51,360 nucleotides of DNA. Source: JAUNKE01 sp041853585. Lineage in GTDB: Bacteria; Bacillota; Clostridia; Peptostreptococcales; Filifactoraceae. Positions 25,915 through 35,869 of this stretch are shown in pieces. The notes beneath the pieces were generated by a model that saw nothing but the letters and a program-made list of their open reading frames with translations, was not told where the DNA came from and did not search any database. The stretch is from assembly GCA_041853585.1 (NCBI GenBank), contig JBGZSM010000078.1, positions 1-51,360 on the forward strand, written 5' to 3'. A program made the translations under genes and the position numbers. Within the stretch, counting starts at the first letter, position 1. Each line of letters begins with the position of its first letter.

Positions 25915-26484
25915 ATGAAGAGAAAAGGATTTACGCTATTAGAGATTTCGATTTCAATCGTATTGATTTTGCTAATCATTCATTCTGCATTTTCATTGAT
26001 GTCCACGACTTTTTTGATGAAGCAAAATATCATTGCCGAAAAAGAGTTGATTGAAGTCGGAGAGTTTTTGCAAAATAAAATAACAACCGAATTTTCGAGA
26101 GCCGAGTCGATTGATGAAGTGCTCGGAAAGGACGGCAATTTGTATTCGTCGGTTGACAAAAGTCCAATTGATGCGCGCGCCGTCAAATTGAAACGCAGCA
26201 AAAATATTCCGTTGGAATCGAGCTATTTGGAAGAACTGATTTATCTGAAGGATTTTCAGACGGATGCTCGTTCATCCCTATGGATTTTTAAAAATGCACG
26301 CGAGTCGTTGCAGCTCAATATCAAAAATTATTCGGCATACGGCGGCTATGAGATCGGTACTTATGTCGAAAGCATGAAAATCTCGTTGATGGAAAAAAAT
26401 ATTTATCAAATCGAGCTTGGGCTGCGATATTTAGACACGGATATCGTTAAAACAAAACACTTTCTTGTGAAATTACAAGATTGA
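25915..26484 (+). CDS. Prepilin-like protein with type IV N-methylation motif
   Basis: 189 residues from ATG 25915, chosen because it places the class III signal at the N-terminus: K-R-K-G-F-T-L-L-E-I, with cleavage expected between G and F and Glu at +5. A hydrophobic helix of about 20 residues follows. The remaining 150 residues are soluble, alpha then beta, as in minor pilins or pseudopilins. No other pilus genes (peptidase, ATPase) are nearby, so it must work with machinery elsewhere, or be an orphan. It lies 18 bases before efp and probably shares its transcript. The ribosome site is weak (GAAGAA). Confidence 0.75.
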   Translation: MKRKGFTLLEISISIVLILLIIHSAFSLMSTTFLMKQNIIAEKELIEVGEFLQNKITTEFSRAESIDEVLGKDGNLYSSVDKSPIDARAVKLKRSKNIPLESSYLEELIYLKDFQTDARSSLWIFKNARESLQLNIKNYSAYGGYEIGTYVESMKISLMEKNIYQIELGLRYLDTDIVKTKHFLVKLQD

Positions 26485-26502
26485 AATAATAGGAGGTTAT
26501 CA

Positions 26503-27060
26503 ATGGTTACAGCAGGAGATTTTAGAAAAGGAGTTACTTTTGAGATTGATGGGCAGCCATATCTGATTGTTGATTTTCAACATGTAAAACCGGGTAAGGG
26601 TGCGGCATTCGTTCGTACAAAGTACAGAAATCTAAAAACAGGGGTTATTCGTGAGGAGGCATTCAACCCGAATGACAAATTTCCGAAAGCTACAATCGAA
26701 ACAAAAGAAATGCAATACTTATACAATGACGGCGAATTATACTACTTTATGGACAACGAAACTTATGAGCAGGTTCCGCTGAATTATGAGCAGGTGGAAG
26801 ATGCGGTCAAATGGGTTAAGGAAAATGAAGTGGTGACGATTCGTTTCTATCAGGGAACCGCTTTTCAAGTCGAGGCGCCGAACTTTGTCGAGCTGGAAGT
26901 CATTGAGACGGAGCCGGGCGTAAAAGGCGACACCGCGACCAATGTTACAAAAGCGGCAACGATGGAAACCGGAACCGTTGTGCAAGTACCTTTGTTCATC
27001 AATCAGGGCGAAATTATTCGAATTGACACTCGTACCGGCGAATATATGTCGAGAGTGTAG
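26503..27060 (+). CDS. efp: Elongation factor P
   Basis: 185 residues, normal length. EF-P relieves ribosomes stalled at proline runs. The three-domain plan is clear: V-T-A-G-D-F-R-K-G start, the acceptor loop K-P-G-K-G-A-A-F with Lys32 at the tip, and the C-terminal I-R-I-D-T-R-T-G-E-Y motif. The ribosome site is AGGAGG. The neighbours are typical for clostridia (a CD1247-like gene and rnc follow). Confidence 0.97.
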   Translation: MVTAGDFRKGVTFEIDGQPYLIVDFQHVKPGKGAAFVRTKYRNLKTGVIREEAFNPNDKFPKATIETKEMQYLYNDGELYYFMDNETYEQVPLNYEQVEDAVKWVKENEVVTIRFYQGTAFQVEAPNFVELEVIETEPGVKGDTATNVTKAATMETGTVVQVPLFINQGEIIRIDTRTGEYMSRV

Positions 27061-27071
27061 AAGGAGGTTTT

Positions 27072-27476
27072 ATGGAGTACCTATACGAGAGAGTGGCTTA
27101 CTTGAGAGGACTTTGCGAGGGCATCGGACTTTCGGAAGACACGAAAGAAGGAAAAATTTTATTGGAAATCGTAGATGTTTTGGGCGAGTTTGCGGACTCC
27201 ATCGTTGAGCTTTCCGAGCGCCAAGATGATACGGAAGAATATTTGGATGCGGTCGATGACGATTTGTCGGATTTGGAAGATGCGTTTTACGAAGAAGATG
27301 ACGACGATATCAACTTTGTATCAATGAGCTGTCCGAATTGCGGCGAAGAAATCGAAATTGATGATGACTTGTTGTATGACGACGAGTCGGACATCATCTG
27401 TCCGGTTTGTGATGAAGTAGTGATACCGGCGGTGAGTGAAGACTTTTCGGATGATGAGTTTGACTTAGATGAATAA
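27072..27476 (+). CDS. CD1247-type acidic zinc-ribbon protein
   Basis: 134 residues. The N-terminal helical domain (M-E-Y-L-Y-E-R-V-A-Y-L-R-G-L-C-E-G) corresponds to what databases call the CD1247 N-terminal domain, recalled from C. difficile where the gene also sits before rnc. A very acidic coiled stretch follows, then a zinc ribbon C-P-N-C ... C-P-V-C and an acidic tail. The role is unknown. Its constant place between efp and rnc suggests a link to translation or RNA. It starts 11 bases after efp with AAGGAGG. Confidence 0.8.
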   Translation: MEYLYERVAYLRGLCEGIGLSEDTKEGKILLEIVDVLGEFADSIVELSERQDDTEEYLDAVDDDLSDLEDAFYEEDDDDINFVSMSCPNCGEEIEIDDDLLYDDESDIICPVCDEVVIPAVSEDFSDDEFDLDE

Positions 27477-27480
27477 GACA

Positions 27481-27503
27481 AAGGCTGCGCAAGCAGCCTT
27501 TTC
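27481..27503 (+). terminator. Hairpin between the CD1247-like gene and rnc (terminator or attenuator)
   Basis: AAGGCTGC / GCAGCCTT with a GCAA tetraloop and only four T in total. The T-run is short and rnc starts 16 bases later, so partial read-through or an RNA-processing role is likely. Confidence 0.6.
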
Positions 27504-27518
27504 AAATAATGAGGGATT

Positions 27519-28220
27519 ATGAACAGTTTTGAAAAACTAGAACGACAGATAGGCTATGCTTTCAAAGATAAAGAATTGCTCAGGACTGCGCTGACACATA
27601 CTTCCTATGCCAATGAACATCGGACGAATAAAAACAGCAAAAGCAGGACAAAGAACAATGAGCGACTGGAATTTTTGGGCGACTCGGTGTTGAATTTGAT
27701 TATTACGACCCATCTGTTCAAAGCGCTGGGCAGAGTATCCGAAGGGGAGATGTCCAGAATTCGCTCCACCATCGTCTGTGAAAAATCATTGCGCGATGCG
27801 GCGGAAGGTTTTGATTTGAAAAATTATCTTCTGCTCGGAAAAGGCGAGGAGCAAACCGGAGGACGAAATCGGGATTCGATTATCGCCGATGCGATGGAAG
27901 CGTTGATTGGCGCCATCTATTTGGATTCGGGTTTGGCAAGTGCGGAGAACTTTATCAAAAAAGTGATGACCAAAATTATTGATTTGGCACTCGAAGGCAA
28001 GCTTTTTAAAGATTATAAAACGCAATATCAGGAGATGGTACAGCGTCATAGCGATGCGAAGATAGAATATCTCGTCATTCGCGAGCAGGGACCGGACCAC
28101 AATAAAATTTTCACCGTAAAACTTTTGCTCAACGGCGAATCTGTTTCGATGGGCGAAGGAAGAAATAAGAAAGAGGCGGAGCAAAACGCGGCGCGGGAGG
28201 CAATCGGAATTGAAAAATAA
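27519..28220 (+). CDS. rnc: Ribonuclease III
   Basis: 233 residues. It cuts double-stranded RNA, including rRNA precursors. The catalytic signature N-E-R-L-E-F-L-G-D-S-V-L appears near 48-59, with D-A-M-E-A-L-I-G-A-I-Y near 126-136. A C-terminal dsRNA-binding domain covers about 160-233 (ending K-K-E-A-E-Q-N-A-A-R). The ribosome site is GAGGG. The usual plsX/acpP genes upstream of rnc are absent. It overlaps the following radical SAM gene by 11 bases. Confidence 0.96.
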   Translation: MNSFEKLERQIGYAFKDKELLRTALTHTSYANEHRTNKNSKSRTKNNERLEFLGDSVLNLIITTHLFKALGRVSEGEMSRIRSTIVCEKSLRDAAEGFDLKNYLLLGKGEEQTGGRNRDSIIADAMEALIGAIYLDSGLASAENFIKKVMTKIIDLALEGKLFKDYKTQYQEMVQRHSDAKIEYLVIREQGPDHNKIFTVKLLLNGESVSMGEGRNKKEAEQNAAREAIGIEK

Positions 28221-29223
28221 GAAAACTATTTCGATTTTCGTATCGCATCAAGGATGTCCCAACGATTGCGTCTTTTGCAATCAGCGCAGAATAACGGGGA
28301 TAAAAAATGAGCGCGAGCCGCAGGAAATTATTGAGCATATTGAAAAATCGTTACAGACCATTGAGGCGGATTATGTAGAAATTGCATTTTTCGGCGGTTC
28401 TTTTACAGCCATCGAGGAAGAAAAGCAAAACACACTTTTACAAATTGCCAAAAGCTATATGGAGCAGGGAAAAGTTTCGGGAATTCGAATTTCGACCAGA
28501 CCCGATGCTATCAATCAAGCGATTTTGTGTCGATTAAAAGAATATGGGGTCCATATTATTGAATTGGGGGTTCAATCGTTGGACGAGGAAGTGCTTGCCG
28601 CGTCCAATCGCGGACATGACGCATCTTGTGTATATGAAAGTGCGGAACTTATTTTGAAAAATGGATTCAAATTGGGATTGCAGATGATGTTGGGTTTACC
28701 GCAGGATAATGAGGAGAAAATACAATTTACTATTTCCGAATTCATCAAAATCAAACCGGATTTTGTACGAATTTATCCGGTGCTCGTCATCAAAGATACG
28801 GAACTTGAATCACTTTTTAAGAATAAGCAATATGAGCCGCTTTCACTCGAAAAAGCGGTGGCGCTTTCCAAAAATGCTTATGTTCAATTTCGGGAGCATC
28901 ATATCGATGTGATACGAATCGGACTGCAGGCAACGGACACGATGAATATGGATGTGGTGGCGGGACCTTATCACGCTGCCTTCGGTGAAATGGTGTATTC
29001 TTTACTCTTTCGGGATATTATGGAGGAGAATATTTGTTGCTCATCCGGAGAAATGATTGTTCATGCGCACAAAAAACATATTTCCAAACTCATCGGCAAT
29101 CAAAAAAGCAATTTACGGTATTTTAAAGAAAAATACGATGTGACGATTCGGGTGAGGGAATGGGATGAAGCGGATGAGATTATGATGGACGAGCAGCGAA
29201 TTGCGATAAAAAAGTATTTTTAA
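28210..29223 (+). CDS. Elp3/HemN-like radical SAM protein
   Basis: 337 residues from TTG 28210, set by GGGAGG nine bases upstream. The radical SAM cluster is C-P-N-D-C-V-F-C at about 16-23, followed by R-R-I-T-G. The SAM-binding glycine motif is F-F-G-G-S-F (about 60), and I-S-T-R-P-D-A-I and V-Q-S-L-D fit the Elp3/HemN branch. The C-terminal part continues to Y-P-V-L-V-I-K-D-T-E-L. It belongs to the uncharacterised clostridial group found between rnc and smc; the substrate is unknown (tRNA modification is a guess). Confidence 0.85.
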   Translation: MKNKKTISIFVSHQGCPNDCVFCNQRRITGIKNEREPQEIIEHIEKSLQTIEADYVEIAFFGGSFTAIEEEKQNTLLQIAKSYMEQGKVSGIRISTRPDAINQAILCRLKEYGVHIIELGVQSLDEEVLAASNRGHDASCVYESAELILKNGFKLGLQMMLGLPQDNEEKIQFTISEFIKIKPDFVRIYPVLVIKDTELESLFKNKQYEPLSLEKAVALSKNAYVQFREHHIDVIRIGLQATDTMNMDVVAGPYHAAFGEMVYSLLFRDIMEENICCSSGEMIVHAHKKHISKLIGNQKSNLRYFKEKYDVTIRVREWDEADEIMMDEQRIAIKKYF

Positions 29224-29235
29224 TGTGAGGTTATA

Positions 29236-32200
29236 GTGAAATTAAAGTCTATTGAAATAAAAGGTTTTAAGTCATTTTATCAAAAGACTGAAATCGAGTT
29301 TCCCAATGGGATTGTCAGCATTGTCGGGCCGAACGGCAGTGGAAAAAGTAATATTTTAGACGCATTTCGTTGGGTTTTGGGGGAGCAAAGCGCAAAAAAT
29401 CTGCGTGGCGACAAGATGGAGGATGTCATCTTTTCCGGAACGGCGCGACACAATCAATCCAATTATTGCGAAGTCGAAGTGGTCTTCGACAATCAGGACG
29501 GCGGATTGGATTTGGATTTTGCGGAAATCAGTATCAAACGAAAAGCTTTTCGAAGTGGCGAAAGCAGTTATTATATCAATGGAAAGCAATCCCGACTCAA
29601 AGAAATCAAAGAATTGTTTTTGGATTCGGGAATCGGGAAAGAAGGCTATTCCATCATTTCTCAGGGTAAGATTGATGAAATTGTAAACTCGACTTCGATG
29701 CAACGACGAAAACTGTTGGAAGAAGCCAGCGGTATCGCGCGCTTTCGCTTCAAGAAGGAAGAGAGCGAAAAGAAAATCGAGAACTCCAAAGCCAATTTGG
29801 AGCGGTTGGAAGATATTTTCCGTGAAATTGAGCGACAAATCGAGCCGCTTGCCGTTAAACGCGAAAAAGCGCTCAAATTTTTGGAGCTGAAGGAAGAGTT
29901 GACCAAGGCAGATGTCAGTCTGATGCTCAAAGAATACGATGATGTGCATATCAATCATGAGAAGGATATGAATGCTTTTTCAGAGCTTCAGAGTGAAATC
30001 GAAAAAGTCGATAATGAGCTTGAGCAGAACAAAGAGAGCATTCAGCAGCTTGAAGAAAACAACAACAAAGGTCGAGAGCTGATGCAGCGCTTGGAGCAGG
30101 AAAAAAGCAGACTGCATTTGGATAAAAACAATTATCTCAACGAAATCGAGCGACACAATACGCTGATTGAGCTCAAGCGAGAGCAGATTGAAAAATCCTC
30201 CGGGAGCCAAAAGAAGCAACAGGATATGTTGTCCATGCTTGAAGAATCCATCGAGAACAACGAAAAGGCGAAGGCGGATTTTGAAAAATTTTATAAAGCG
30301 AAACGCAATGAAGAAGAAATTTTGCTCAATCAAACACAAAATTTGACTTCACAAATGAATGCGATTGATGAAAATATCGACAATCTGAGCAGGAGCAATC
30401 GTCAGTTGAGCGAAGAAATCAATCGTCACGAGCTCAAAATTCAATTCCTGCTCGAGAATATCCAGCGTGAAAAAATCAAACATGATGAAAGCGCCATCAG
30501 CATTCATCGTACGCGGGAAAAGTTGGAAAATCTGTTTGAGCAAAGACAGGTTTTTGAAAAAAATCTCGCGGAGTTTGAAGCGCAATATCAGGAGCAGGAG
30601 CAGGAGCGCAATCGTCTGACGAATCAAAGACAGATGCAGGATGAAAAAAAATCCGAGCTTCGTAAAAAGCTCGAAGGAAAAAATCAGCTCTTGCGTGAAG
30701 CCTATCTCAAACATCAGATGTATTCATCGATGGAAAAGGATATGGAAGGCATCAATAAGAGTGTCAAAAGCATTTTGAGTAATCAAAATCTGAGCGGCAT
30801 CATCGACATCGTATCCAATGTCATCGCTACCGATGAAAAATATGAAAAAGCAATTGAAACCGCGCTCGGCGCATCGCTTCAACATATTATTACGCAGGAT
30901 AGCCAATCGGCGAAAAAAGCGGTGGAGTATCTCAAGAAATCGGGCAACGGGCGAGCGACCTTTTTACCGCTGGATGCCGTTAAAGGCAATGTCTTGGATG
31001 TAAAGGATGTGACAATTGCATCGAGCGTCGTGCGAACCGAAGCGAAATTTCAGGGCATCATCGACTCCCTGCTCGGACGCACGCTTATCATCGACACGAT
31101 GGATGAGGCGATTGCCGCGGCGAAAAAATTCCAATATCGATACCGCATCGTGACATTGGACGGAGAGATTTTCAATGTGGGCGGCTCCATCACCGGCGGT
31201 CATTATTATAAGAGCAACAATATTTTGAGCCGCAAGCGAATGATTGACGAGTACGCGGAGCAGATGAAAGTTTTGCAGGAAGAAGTCGATGCGATTTCGG
31301 AGCAGTTGGAAGCAATCAAAGCCGAAATTTTTCAATCGGATAAAAGAATCGCCGATGCTCAGCAGCAGATTGCACAGATTCAAAAAAGTTTGCAAAGCGA
31401 GAAGCTCGGCTACGGCGATGTCAAAAATCGAATCAACTATTTGAATAACACTTTGGAAAGTCTGCTCGGCGAAAGTGAGGGCAGCACCAACCAGCAAAAA
31501 GAAAATCAAATCGTTGTTGAGGAGACGAGAGAAAAACTCAAAGAGCTGGAAGAAGAATTGATTGAGAATCGCTATATTTTGGAAGATATTCAAAATGAAA
31601 AGAAAAAGCTTTCGGAGGAAATGGCTCGAAAAGCGGAGAACAAAAATGCGATTCAAATCGAGATTATCCATTTGAAAAATCAGATGGACAACTACGAAAA
31701 AGAACATGCGCGATTGTTGGAGCAGGTCGATGCGATTCATCTCGAAATTTCAGAAGGAAGAGAAGAACTGCTCAAAATCAATCAGGAAATTGCGCTTTCG
31801 GAAAACAAAATCTCCGATGCGATGATGAATCTTCAGCTATGCGAGATTGAATTGGACGAAACGATTAACGAATTTGAAGAAGCGCAGGAAAAACTGCAAA
31901 AAGAAAATAAAAAATACGAAGACATTTCGATTTTGAAAAACAATTTGGAATCCAAACGAATGAACTTGATGGAAGAAAAGTTCAAATTGGAAAATCGAAT
32001 CGACAGGGTATCGATTTTGTGCGAAAAAATCATCGAGCGATTGAAAGATGAATACGAATTGAGCTTGGAAGATGCGCGCCATATTGAAATTGAAAAAATC
32101 GGAAGCAAAGAGAGCATCGCTTCTTTGCGTCGCAGAATTCAAGAGCTTGGAAACATCAACTTGGATTCGATTGAAGATTACAATGTATTGTATGAGCGTT

Positions 32201-32763
32201 TTGAAACCTACAAAATTCAGATTGACGACTTGACGACATCCATCGTCGAGCTTGAAAATATCATTCAAAAATTGGAAAAGGATATGACGAGAGATTTTAT
32301 GGACAGCTTCGACCAAATCAGCAAAACCTTCGGCAGCGTGTTTTCGAAAATGTTCGGCGGCGGCGAAGGGAAGTTGGTTTTGAGCAATGCGGCGGATGTA
32401 CTCAACTCCGAAATTGAGATTTTTGCACAACCGCCCGGCAAGAAACTCAAGTCCATCTCCGTGATGTCCGGAGGTGAAAAGGCATTGATGGGGATTGCAT
32501 TACTTTTCGCAATTCAAATGACCAAGCCGGCACCATTTTGTATATTGGACGAAATCGATGCCGCATTGGACGATGCAAATATCAGTCGGTTTAATGTGTT
32601 TTTGAAACAAATGTCCGACCATATTCAATTTGTGACCATCACACATCGTCGGGGAACGATGGAAAACTCCGACTATATCTATGGTGTAACGATGCAGGAC
32701 AAGGGAGTTTCAAAACTTGTCAGCTTAAAATTTGAAGACGCTCAGGAATATATTGAGCAATAG
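29236..32763 (+). CDS. smc: Chromosome segregation protein SMC
   Basis: 1,175 residues from GTG 29236 (GAGGT site). It is a condensin ATPase that loops DNA with ScpA/ScpB. The N-terminal Walker A is G-P-N-G-S-G-K-S-N (about 31-39). Long coiled coils flank a hinge at about 505-670 (S-G-I-I-D-I-V ... G-G-S-I-T-G-G). The C-terminal signature is M-S-G-G-E-K (about 1076) and Walker B is C-I-L-D-E-I-D-A-A-L-D (about 1101-1111). It is followed by ftsY after 18 bases, the usual order in Firmicutes. Confidence 0.97.
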   Translation: MKLKSIEIKGFKSFYQKTEIEFPNGIVSIVGPNGSGKSNILDAFRWVLGEQSAKNLRGDKMEDVIFSGTARHNQSNYCEVEVVFDNQDGGLDLDFAEISIKRKAFRSGESSYYINGKQSRLKEIKELFLDSGIGKEGYSIISQGKIDEIVNSTSMQRRKLLEEASGIARFRFKKEESEKKIENSKANLERLEDIFREIERQIEPLAVKREKALKFLELKEELTKADVSLMLKEYDDVHINHEKDMNAFSELQSEIEKVDNELEQNKESIQQLEENNNKGRELMQRLEQEKSRLHLDKNNYLNEIERHNTLIELKREQIEKSSGSQKKQQDMLSMLEESIENNEKAKADFEKFYKAKRNEEEILLNQTQNLTSQMNAIDENIDNLSRSNRQLSEEINRHELKIQFLLENIQREKIKHDESAISIHRTREKLENLFEQRQVFEKNLAEFEAQYQEQEQERNRLTNQRQMQDEKKSELRKKLEGKNQLLREAYLKHQMYSSMEKDMEGINKSVKSILSNQNLSGIIDIVSNVIATDEKYEKAIETALGASLQHIITQDSQSAKKAVEYLKKSGNGRATFLPLDAVKGNVLDVKDVTIASSVVRTEAKFQGIIDSLLGRTLIIDTMDEAIAAAKKFQYRYRIVTLDGEIFNVGGSITGGHYYKSNNILSRKRMIDEYAEQMKVLQEEVDAISEQLEAIKAEIFQSDKRIADAQQQIAQIQKSLQSEKLGYGDVKNRINYLNNTLESLLGESEGSTNQQKENQIVVEETREKLKELEEELIENRYILEDIQNEKKKLSEEMARKAENKNAIQIEIIHLKNQMDNYEKEHARLLEQVDAIHLEISEGREELLKINQEIALSENKISDAMMNLQLCEIELDETINEFEEAQEKLQKENKKYEDISILKNNLESKRMNLMEEKFKLENRIDRVSILCEKIIERLKDEYELSLEDARHIEIEKIGSKESIASLRRRIQELGNINLDSIEDYNVLYERFETYKIQIDDLTTSIVELENIIQKLEKDMTRDFMDSFDQISKTFGSVFSKMFGGGEGKLVLSNAADVLNSEIEIFAQPPGKKLKSISVMSGGEKALMGIALLFAIQMTKPAPFCILDEIDAALDDANISRFNVFLKQMSDHIQFVTITHRRGTMENSDYIYGVTMQDKGVSKLVSLKFEDAQEYIEQ

Positions 32764-32781
32764 TACCGGACGGGAGAAGAT

Positions 32782-34176
32782 ATGTTTAAAAAATTATTTG
32801 GATTTGGCAAGAAAAAAGAAGAAAAAGAAAATGTCGAGCAAATAGAAGAAAATCTCGAGCAATCCCAGGAGAGCGCAAGCGATGAAGCGGCGTCGAGCGA
32901 AGAAAATTTGACAAACGAAGAAAATTCCGCCTCGCCGATTGAAACCGAAACTCCGCTTTTTGAAACACAGCCTTTGGCTGCGCAGGAAGAAACAGCGGAA
33001 ACTCTTGAAAAGCTCGAGGAGGTTCAGAGAATTTCCGATGAAACCAGCGATGAGCAAGCGTCGGAAGAATTTGCGCAAGCGATGTATGAAGCGACAGAAA
33101 CACCGGAAGCTATGCCGGAAAGCAGCGAGATAATTGAAACCGTCGAACCATCAGCACCGTTGCAAGACAATTTGTCGAGCGGCGAAAATGCACAAGCCAT
33201 TTCGGATGAAGAAATGTCCGAAGAAATGCAAGCGGAGCAGCAAGAGCCGGAAGAAGAACTGGGCTTTTTTGCAAAGCTGAAAAAAGGACTTTCCAAAACA
33301 AGCAAAAATTTCTCCAAAAAATTGGATGAGCTGTTCTTAGGATACAGCAAAATCGACGACGAAATTTTTGAAGAGCTTGAAGAATTGTTGGTGCTTGGCG
33401 ATTTGGGATTTGAAACCGCAATCGGCATTACCGAAGAACTGCGCAAAAGAGCGGATGAAAAGAAAATCGAAAATGTTTCCGATTTGGAGCAGGAGCTTGA
33501 AAATATTATGGAAGAAATCCTACTTTCTTCCGCTCGGGAAGAAAGCGAGAATGAATATCCGCAAATCATCGTGGTTGTCGGAGTCAACGGAGTTGGAAAA
33601 ACAACCAGCATCGGAAAAATTGCATCGCAGCTCAAAAACGAAGGCAAGTCCGTCATGCTTGCAGCGGGCGATACCTTCCGAGCGGCAGCGGCTGACCAGC
33701 TTGAAATTTGGGCGGGCAGAGCCGATGTTCCAATCGTGCGAAGCAATGAAGGCGCTGACCCGTCGGCAGTTATCTTTGACGCCATCAAATCCGCACAGGC
33801 GAAAAAGACCGATGTGCTGATTTGTGATACGGCGGGAAGACTTCACAATAAGAAAAATTTGATGAATGAGCTTGAAAAAATCTTCCGCATCGTCAATCGG
33901 GAATATCCGGAGGCGAAAAAGGAAGTGTTCCTGGTCATCGACGCAACGACGGGACAAAATGCCATCAATCAGGCAAAAACTTTCTCCGAAGTGGCGCAGC
34001 TCACCGGAATTATTTTGACCAAACTCGACGGAACTGCAAAAGGTGGTGTCGTCATCGGACTGTCGAAAGAATTGCAGGTGCCGATACGCTATGTCGGAGT
34101 CGGCGAAAAAATCAACGACCTGCAAAAATTCAACGCGAGAGAATTTGCAAGAGCATTGTTCTCCAAAAACGAATAA
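32782..34176 (+). CDS. ftsY: Signal recognition particle receptor FtsY
   Basis: 464 residues. It docks ribosome-SRP complexes at the membrane. The first 155 residues are an unusually acidic, Glu/Ser/Ala-rich A domain. Then come the four-helix N domain and the GTPase G domain, with G1 V-V-G-V-N-G-V-G-K-T-T (about 264), D-T-A-G-R-L-H-N (about 348) and T-K-L-D-G-T-A-K-G-G (about 412). Its partner Ffh is encoded at 38295. In related clostridia ylxM-ffh follows directly; here 3.8 kb of accessory DNA intervenes. Confidence 0.96.
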   Translation: MFKKLFGFGKKKEEKENVEQIEENLEQSQESASDEAASSEENLTNEENSASPIETETPLFETQPLAAQEETAETLEKLEEVQRISDETSDEQASEEFAQAMYEATETPEAMPESSEIIETVEPSAPLQDNLSSGENAQAISDEEMSEEMQAEQQEPEEELGFFAKLKKGLSKTSKNFSKKLDELFLGYSKIDDEIFEELEELLVLGDLGFETAIGITEELRKRADEKKIENVSDLEQELENIMEEILLSSAREESENEYPQIIVVVGVNGVGKTTSIGKIASQLKNEGKSVMLAAGDTFRAAAADQLEIWAGRADVPIVRSNEGADPSAVIFDAIKSAQAKKTDVLICDTAGRLHNKKNLMNELEKIFRIVNREYPEAKKEVFLVIDATTGQNAINQAKTFSEVAQLTGIILTKLDGTAKGGVVIGLSKELQVPIRYVGVGEKINDLQKFNAREFARALFSKNE

Positions 34177-34255
34177 GGCTTATTGAACGAGAATACGAAT
34201 TCAAAAAATACATCATTTGTTTACAAAGGCAGCGCGATAAAAAAGGAAGGCTGAA

Positions 34256-35044
34256 ATGGAAAGAACAAATTTTATACAATCCTTCTACGATGAAAGCATG
34301 ATGGAAGATACGAGATTATCCAAGAGCAGACAGGGGCAACTCGAATATATCACAACGATGCACTACATTCAAAAATATTTGTCTGCGGGAGATAAAATTT
34401 TGGAAATCGGTGCGGGAACGGGCGCATATTCGTTGGCTTTGGCGCGTAAAGGACATGATGTGACCGCTATTGAGCTTTCGGAGAAGAATTTGGAAGTGCT
34501 TCAACAAAAGAGCGTCGGGATAAAAAATATTATTCCGATGCAGGGCGATGCCCTTAATTTAAGTAGATTGGACGACAATTCATTTGACATTACTTTGCTT
34601 TTTGGGCCGATGTATCATCTGTATGAAGAAAAAGACCATCGACAAGCGTTGAATGAAGCGGTAAGAGTGACAAAAAGCGGGGGCATCATTATGGTTGCCT
34701 TTCTTTCCATTCATGCCATTATGCTCAATGACTATCTTCGCGATGATTTTGGAACGGGGATAAAGAGAAATTTTACTCCTGATTTTCAGGTCAAACATTT
34801 TATGGAGCAGCTTTTTACCGGATTCAATATCGATGAGTTTGAAAATCTGTTTAAGGAAATTCCGGTTGATTGGATAACGACTCTGGCAACCGACGGCATT
34901 CTTGAATCCGCTGAAAGGCGAGAGGATTTTGCATTATCGGATGAGCAGTTTGAGGTATTTTGTCGATACCATCTGCATCATTGTGAAAGAAGGGAATTAC
35001 TCGGAACTTCAAGCCATCTTTTGTATATTTGTAAAAAGCGCTGA
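34256..35044 (+). CDS. Class I SAM-dependent methyltransferase
   Basis: 262 residues. The SAM pocket is I-L-E-I-G-A-G-T-G-A-Y-S at about 44-55, followed by the acidic end of strand 2 (T-A-I-E-L-S). D-I-T-L-L-F-G-P-M-Y-H-L matches motif IV. The substrate is unknown; the closest general type is the methyltransferase-11/25 group acting on small molecules. It is the first gene of the insert between ftsY and ylxM. The ribosome site is AAAGGAAGG, 80 bases after ftsY, with no clear promoter. Confidence 0.8.
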   Translation: MERTNFIQSFYDESMMEDTRLSKSRQGQLEYITTMHYIQKYLSAGDKILEIGAGTGAYSLALARKGHDVTAIELSEKNLEVLQQKSVGIKNIIPMQGDALNLSRLDDNSFDITLLFGPMYHLYEEKDHRQALNEAVRVTKSGGIIMVAFLSIHAIMLNDYLRDDFGTGIKRNFTPDFQVKHFMEQLFTGFNIDEFENLFKEIPVDWITTLATDGILESAERREDFALSDEQFEVFCRYHLHHCERRELLGTSSHLLYICKKR

Positions 35045-35062
35045 TTTGAAAAAGGAATAAGG

Positions 35063-35851
35063 ATGAAAAAATTCTTGATTACCTCGCTTAAAATTGTAAC
35101 TCTTTTTATGACTTGGGCGATTTTATCTTCCGTTGTAGATATCAAAAGTGATAATTCTGCGATCTGGAGATTTTATGCTGAAATGATACCTTTTGTAATT
35201 ATAATCCTTGTAACTTTTGTGTTTCTATGGATTGAAAAAGGCGAGATAAAGATACCGATTCAAAAAAATATAACAAGAGGAATTCTTGTTGGTGTTATTT
35301 CAGGAGCAATATGGATTGCTTTGCCGACTGTGATTTTGTATTCAACAAATCAGTTGTTGCTCAATAAAAATAGTATGGCGACATATCTATATCTTTGGAT
35401 TTTATCAGCATTTATAAATGTTGCTATGCAAGAAATTTTAATAAGAGGTTATATATATCAACTTTTGAAAACAAGATATAATGTATTTATTGCAATTTTT
35501 TTCACCACAGCATTATTTACGCTTCTTCACGGTGGAGCCTTTGAAGCGGGATTCGTAGCAGTAATCAATGTAATTACAATGAGTTTATTTATGAGTGCTT
35601 TGTATGAATCGGAAGATTCGATTTTTGCGCCGATTTTGGCTCATGCGATTTGGAATATCATTGGAGCAATTATATTAGGAGGAGTCGGATTGGCAGAGGA
35701 TTATCCGAGCATTTTTCAGACGATAGCATCGAATAACACTTTACTTTCAGGCGGAGCTTATAAAATAGAAGGAAGTATTGTCGTTACAATCATCAATATT
35801 ATTTTTACATTGTACTTTTGTTATAGGTATCGAAAACAAAAATCTCATTAA
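35063..35851 (+). CDS. CPBP-family intramembrane metalloprotease (CAAX/Abi type)
   Basis: 262 residues with about eight hydrophobic segments. The CPBP motifs are visible: motif 1 as Q-E-I-L-I-R-G (usual E-E-x-x-x-R), motif 2 as F-T-L-L-H-G-G, and motif 3 as H-A-I-W-N. The first glutamate of the usual pair is Gln here. Such proteins cleave prenylated or membrane substrates and in Firmicutes are often bacteriocin self-immunity factors. It is 18 bases after the methyltransferase and followed by a terminator. Confidence 0.82.
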   Translation: MKKFLITSLKIVTLFMTWAILSSVVDIKSDNSAIWRFYAEMIPFVIIILVTFVFLWIEKGEIKIPIQKNITRGILVGVISGAIWIALPTVILYSTNQLLLNKNSMATYLYLWILSAFINVAMQEILIRGYIYQLLKTRYNVFIAIFFTTALFTLLHGGAFEAGFVAVINVITMSLFMSALYESEDSIFAPILAHAIWNIIGAIILGGVGLAEDYPSIFQTIASNNTLLSGGAYKIEGSIVVTIINIIFTLYFCYRYRKQKSH

Positions 35852-35869
35852 GAAAATAGAGTTACATTT

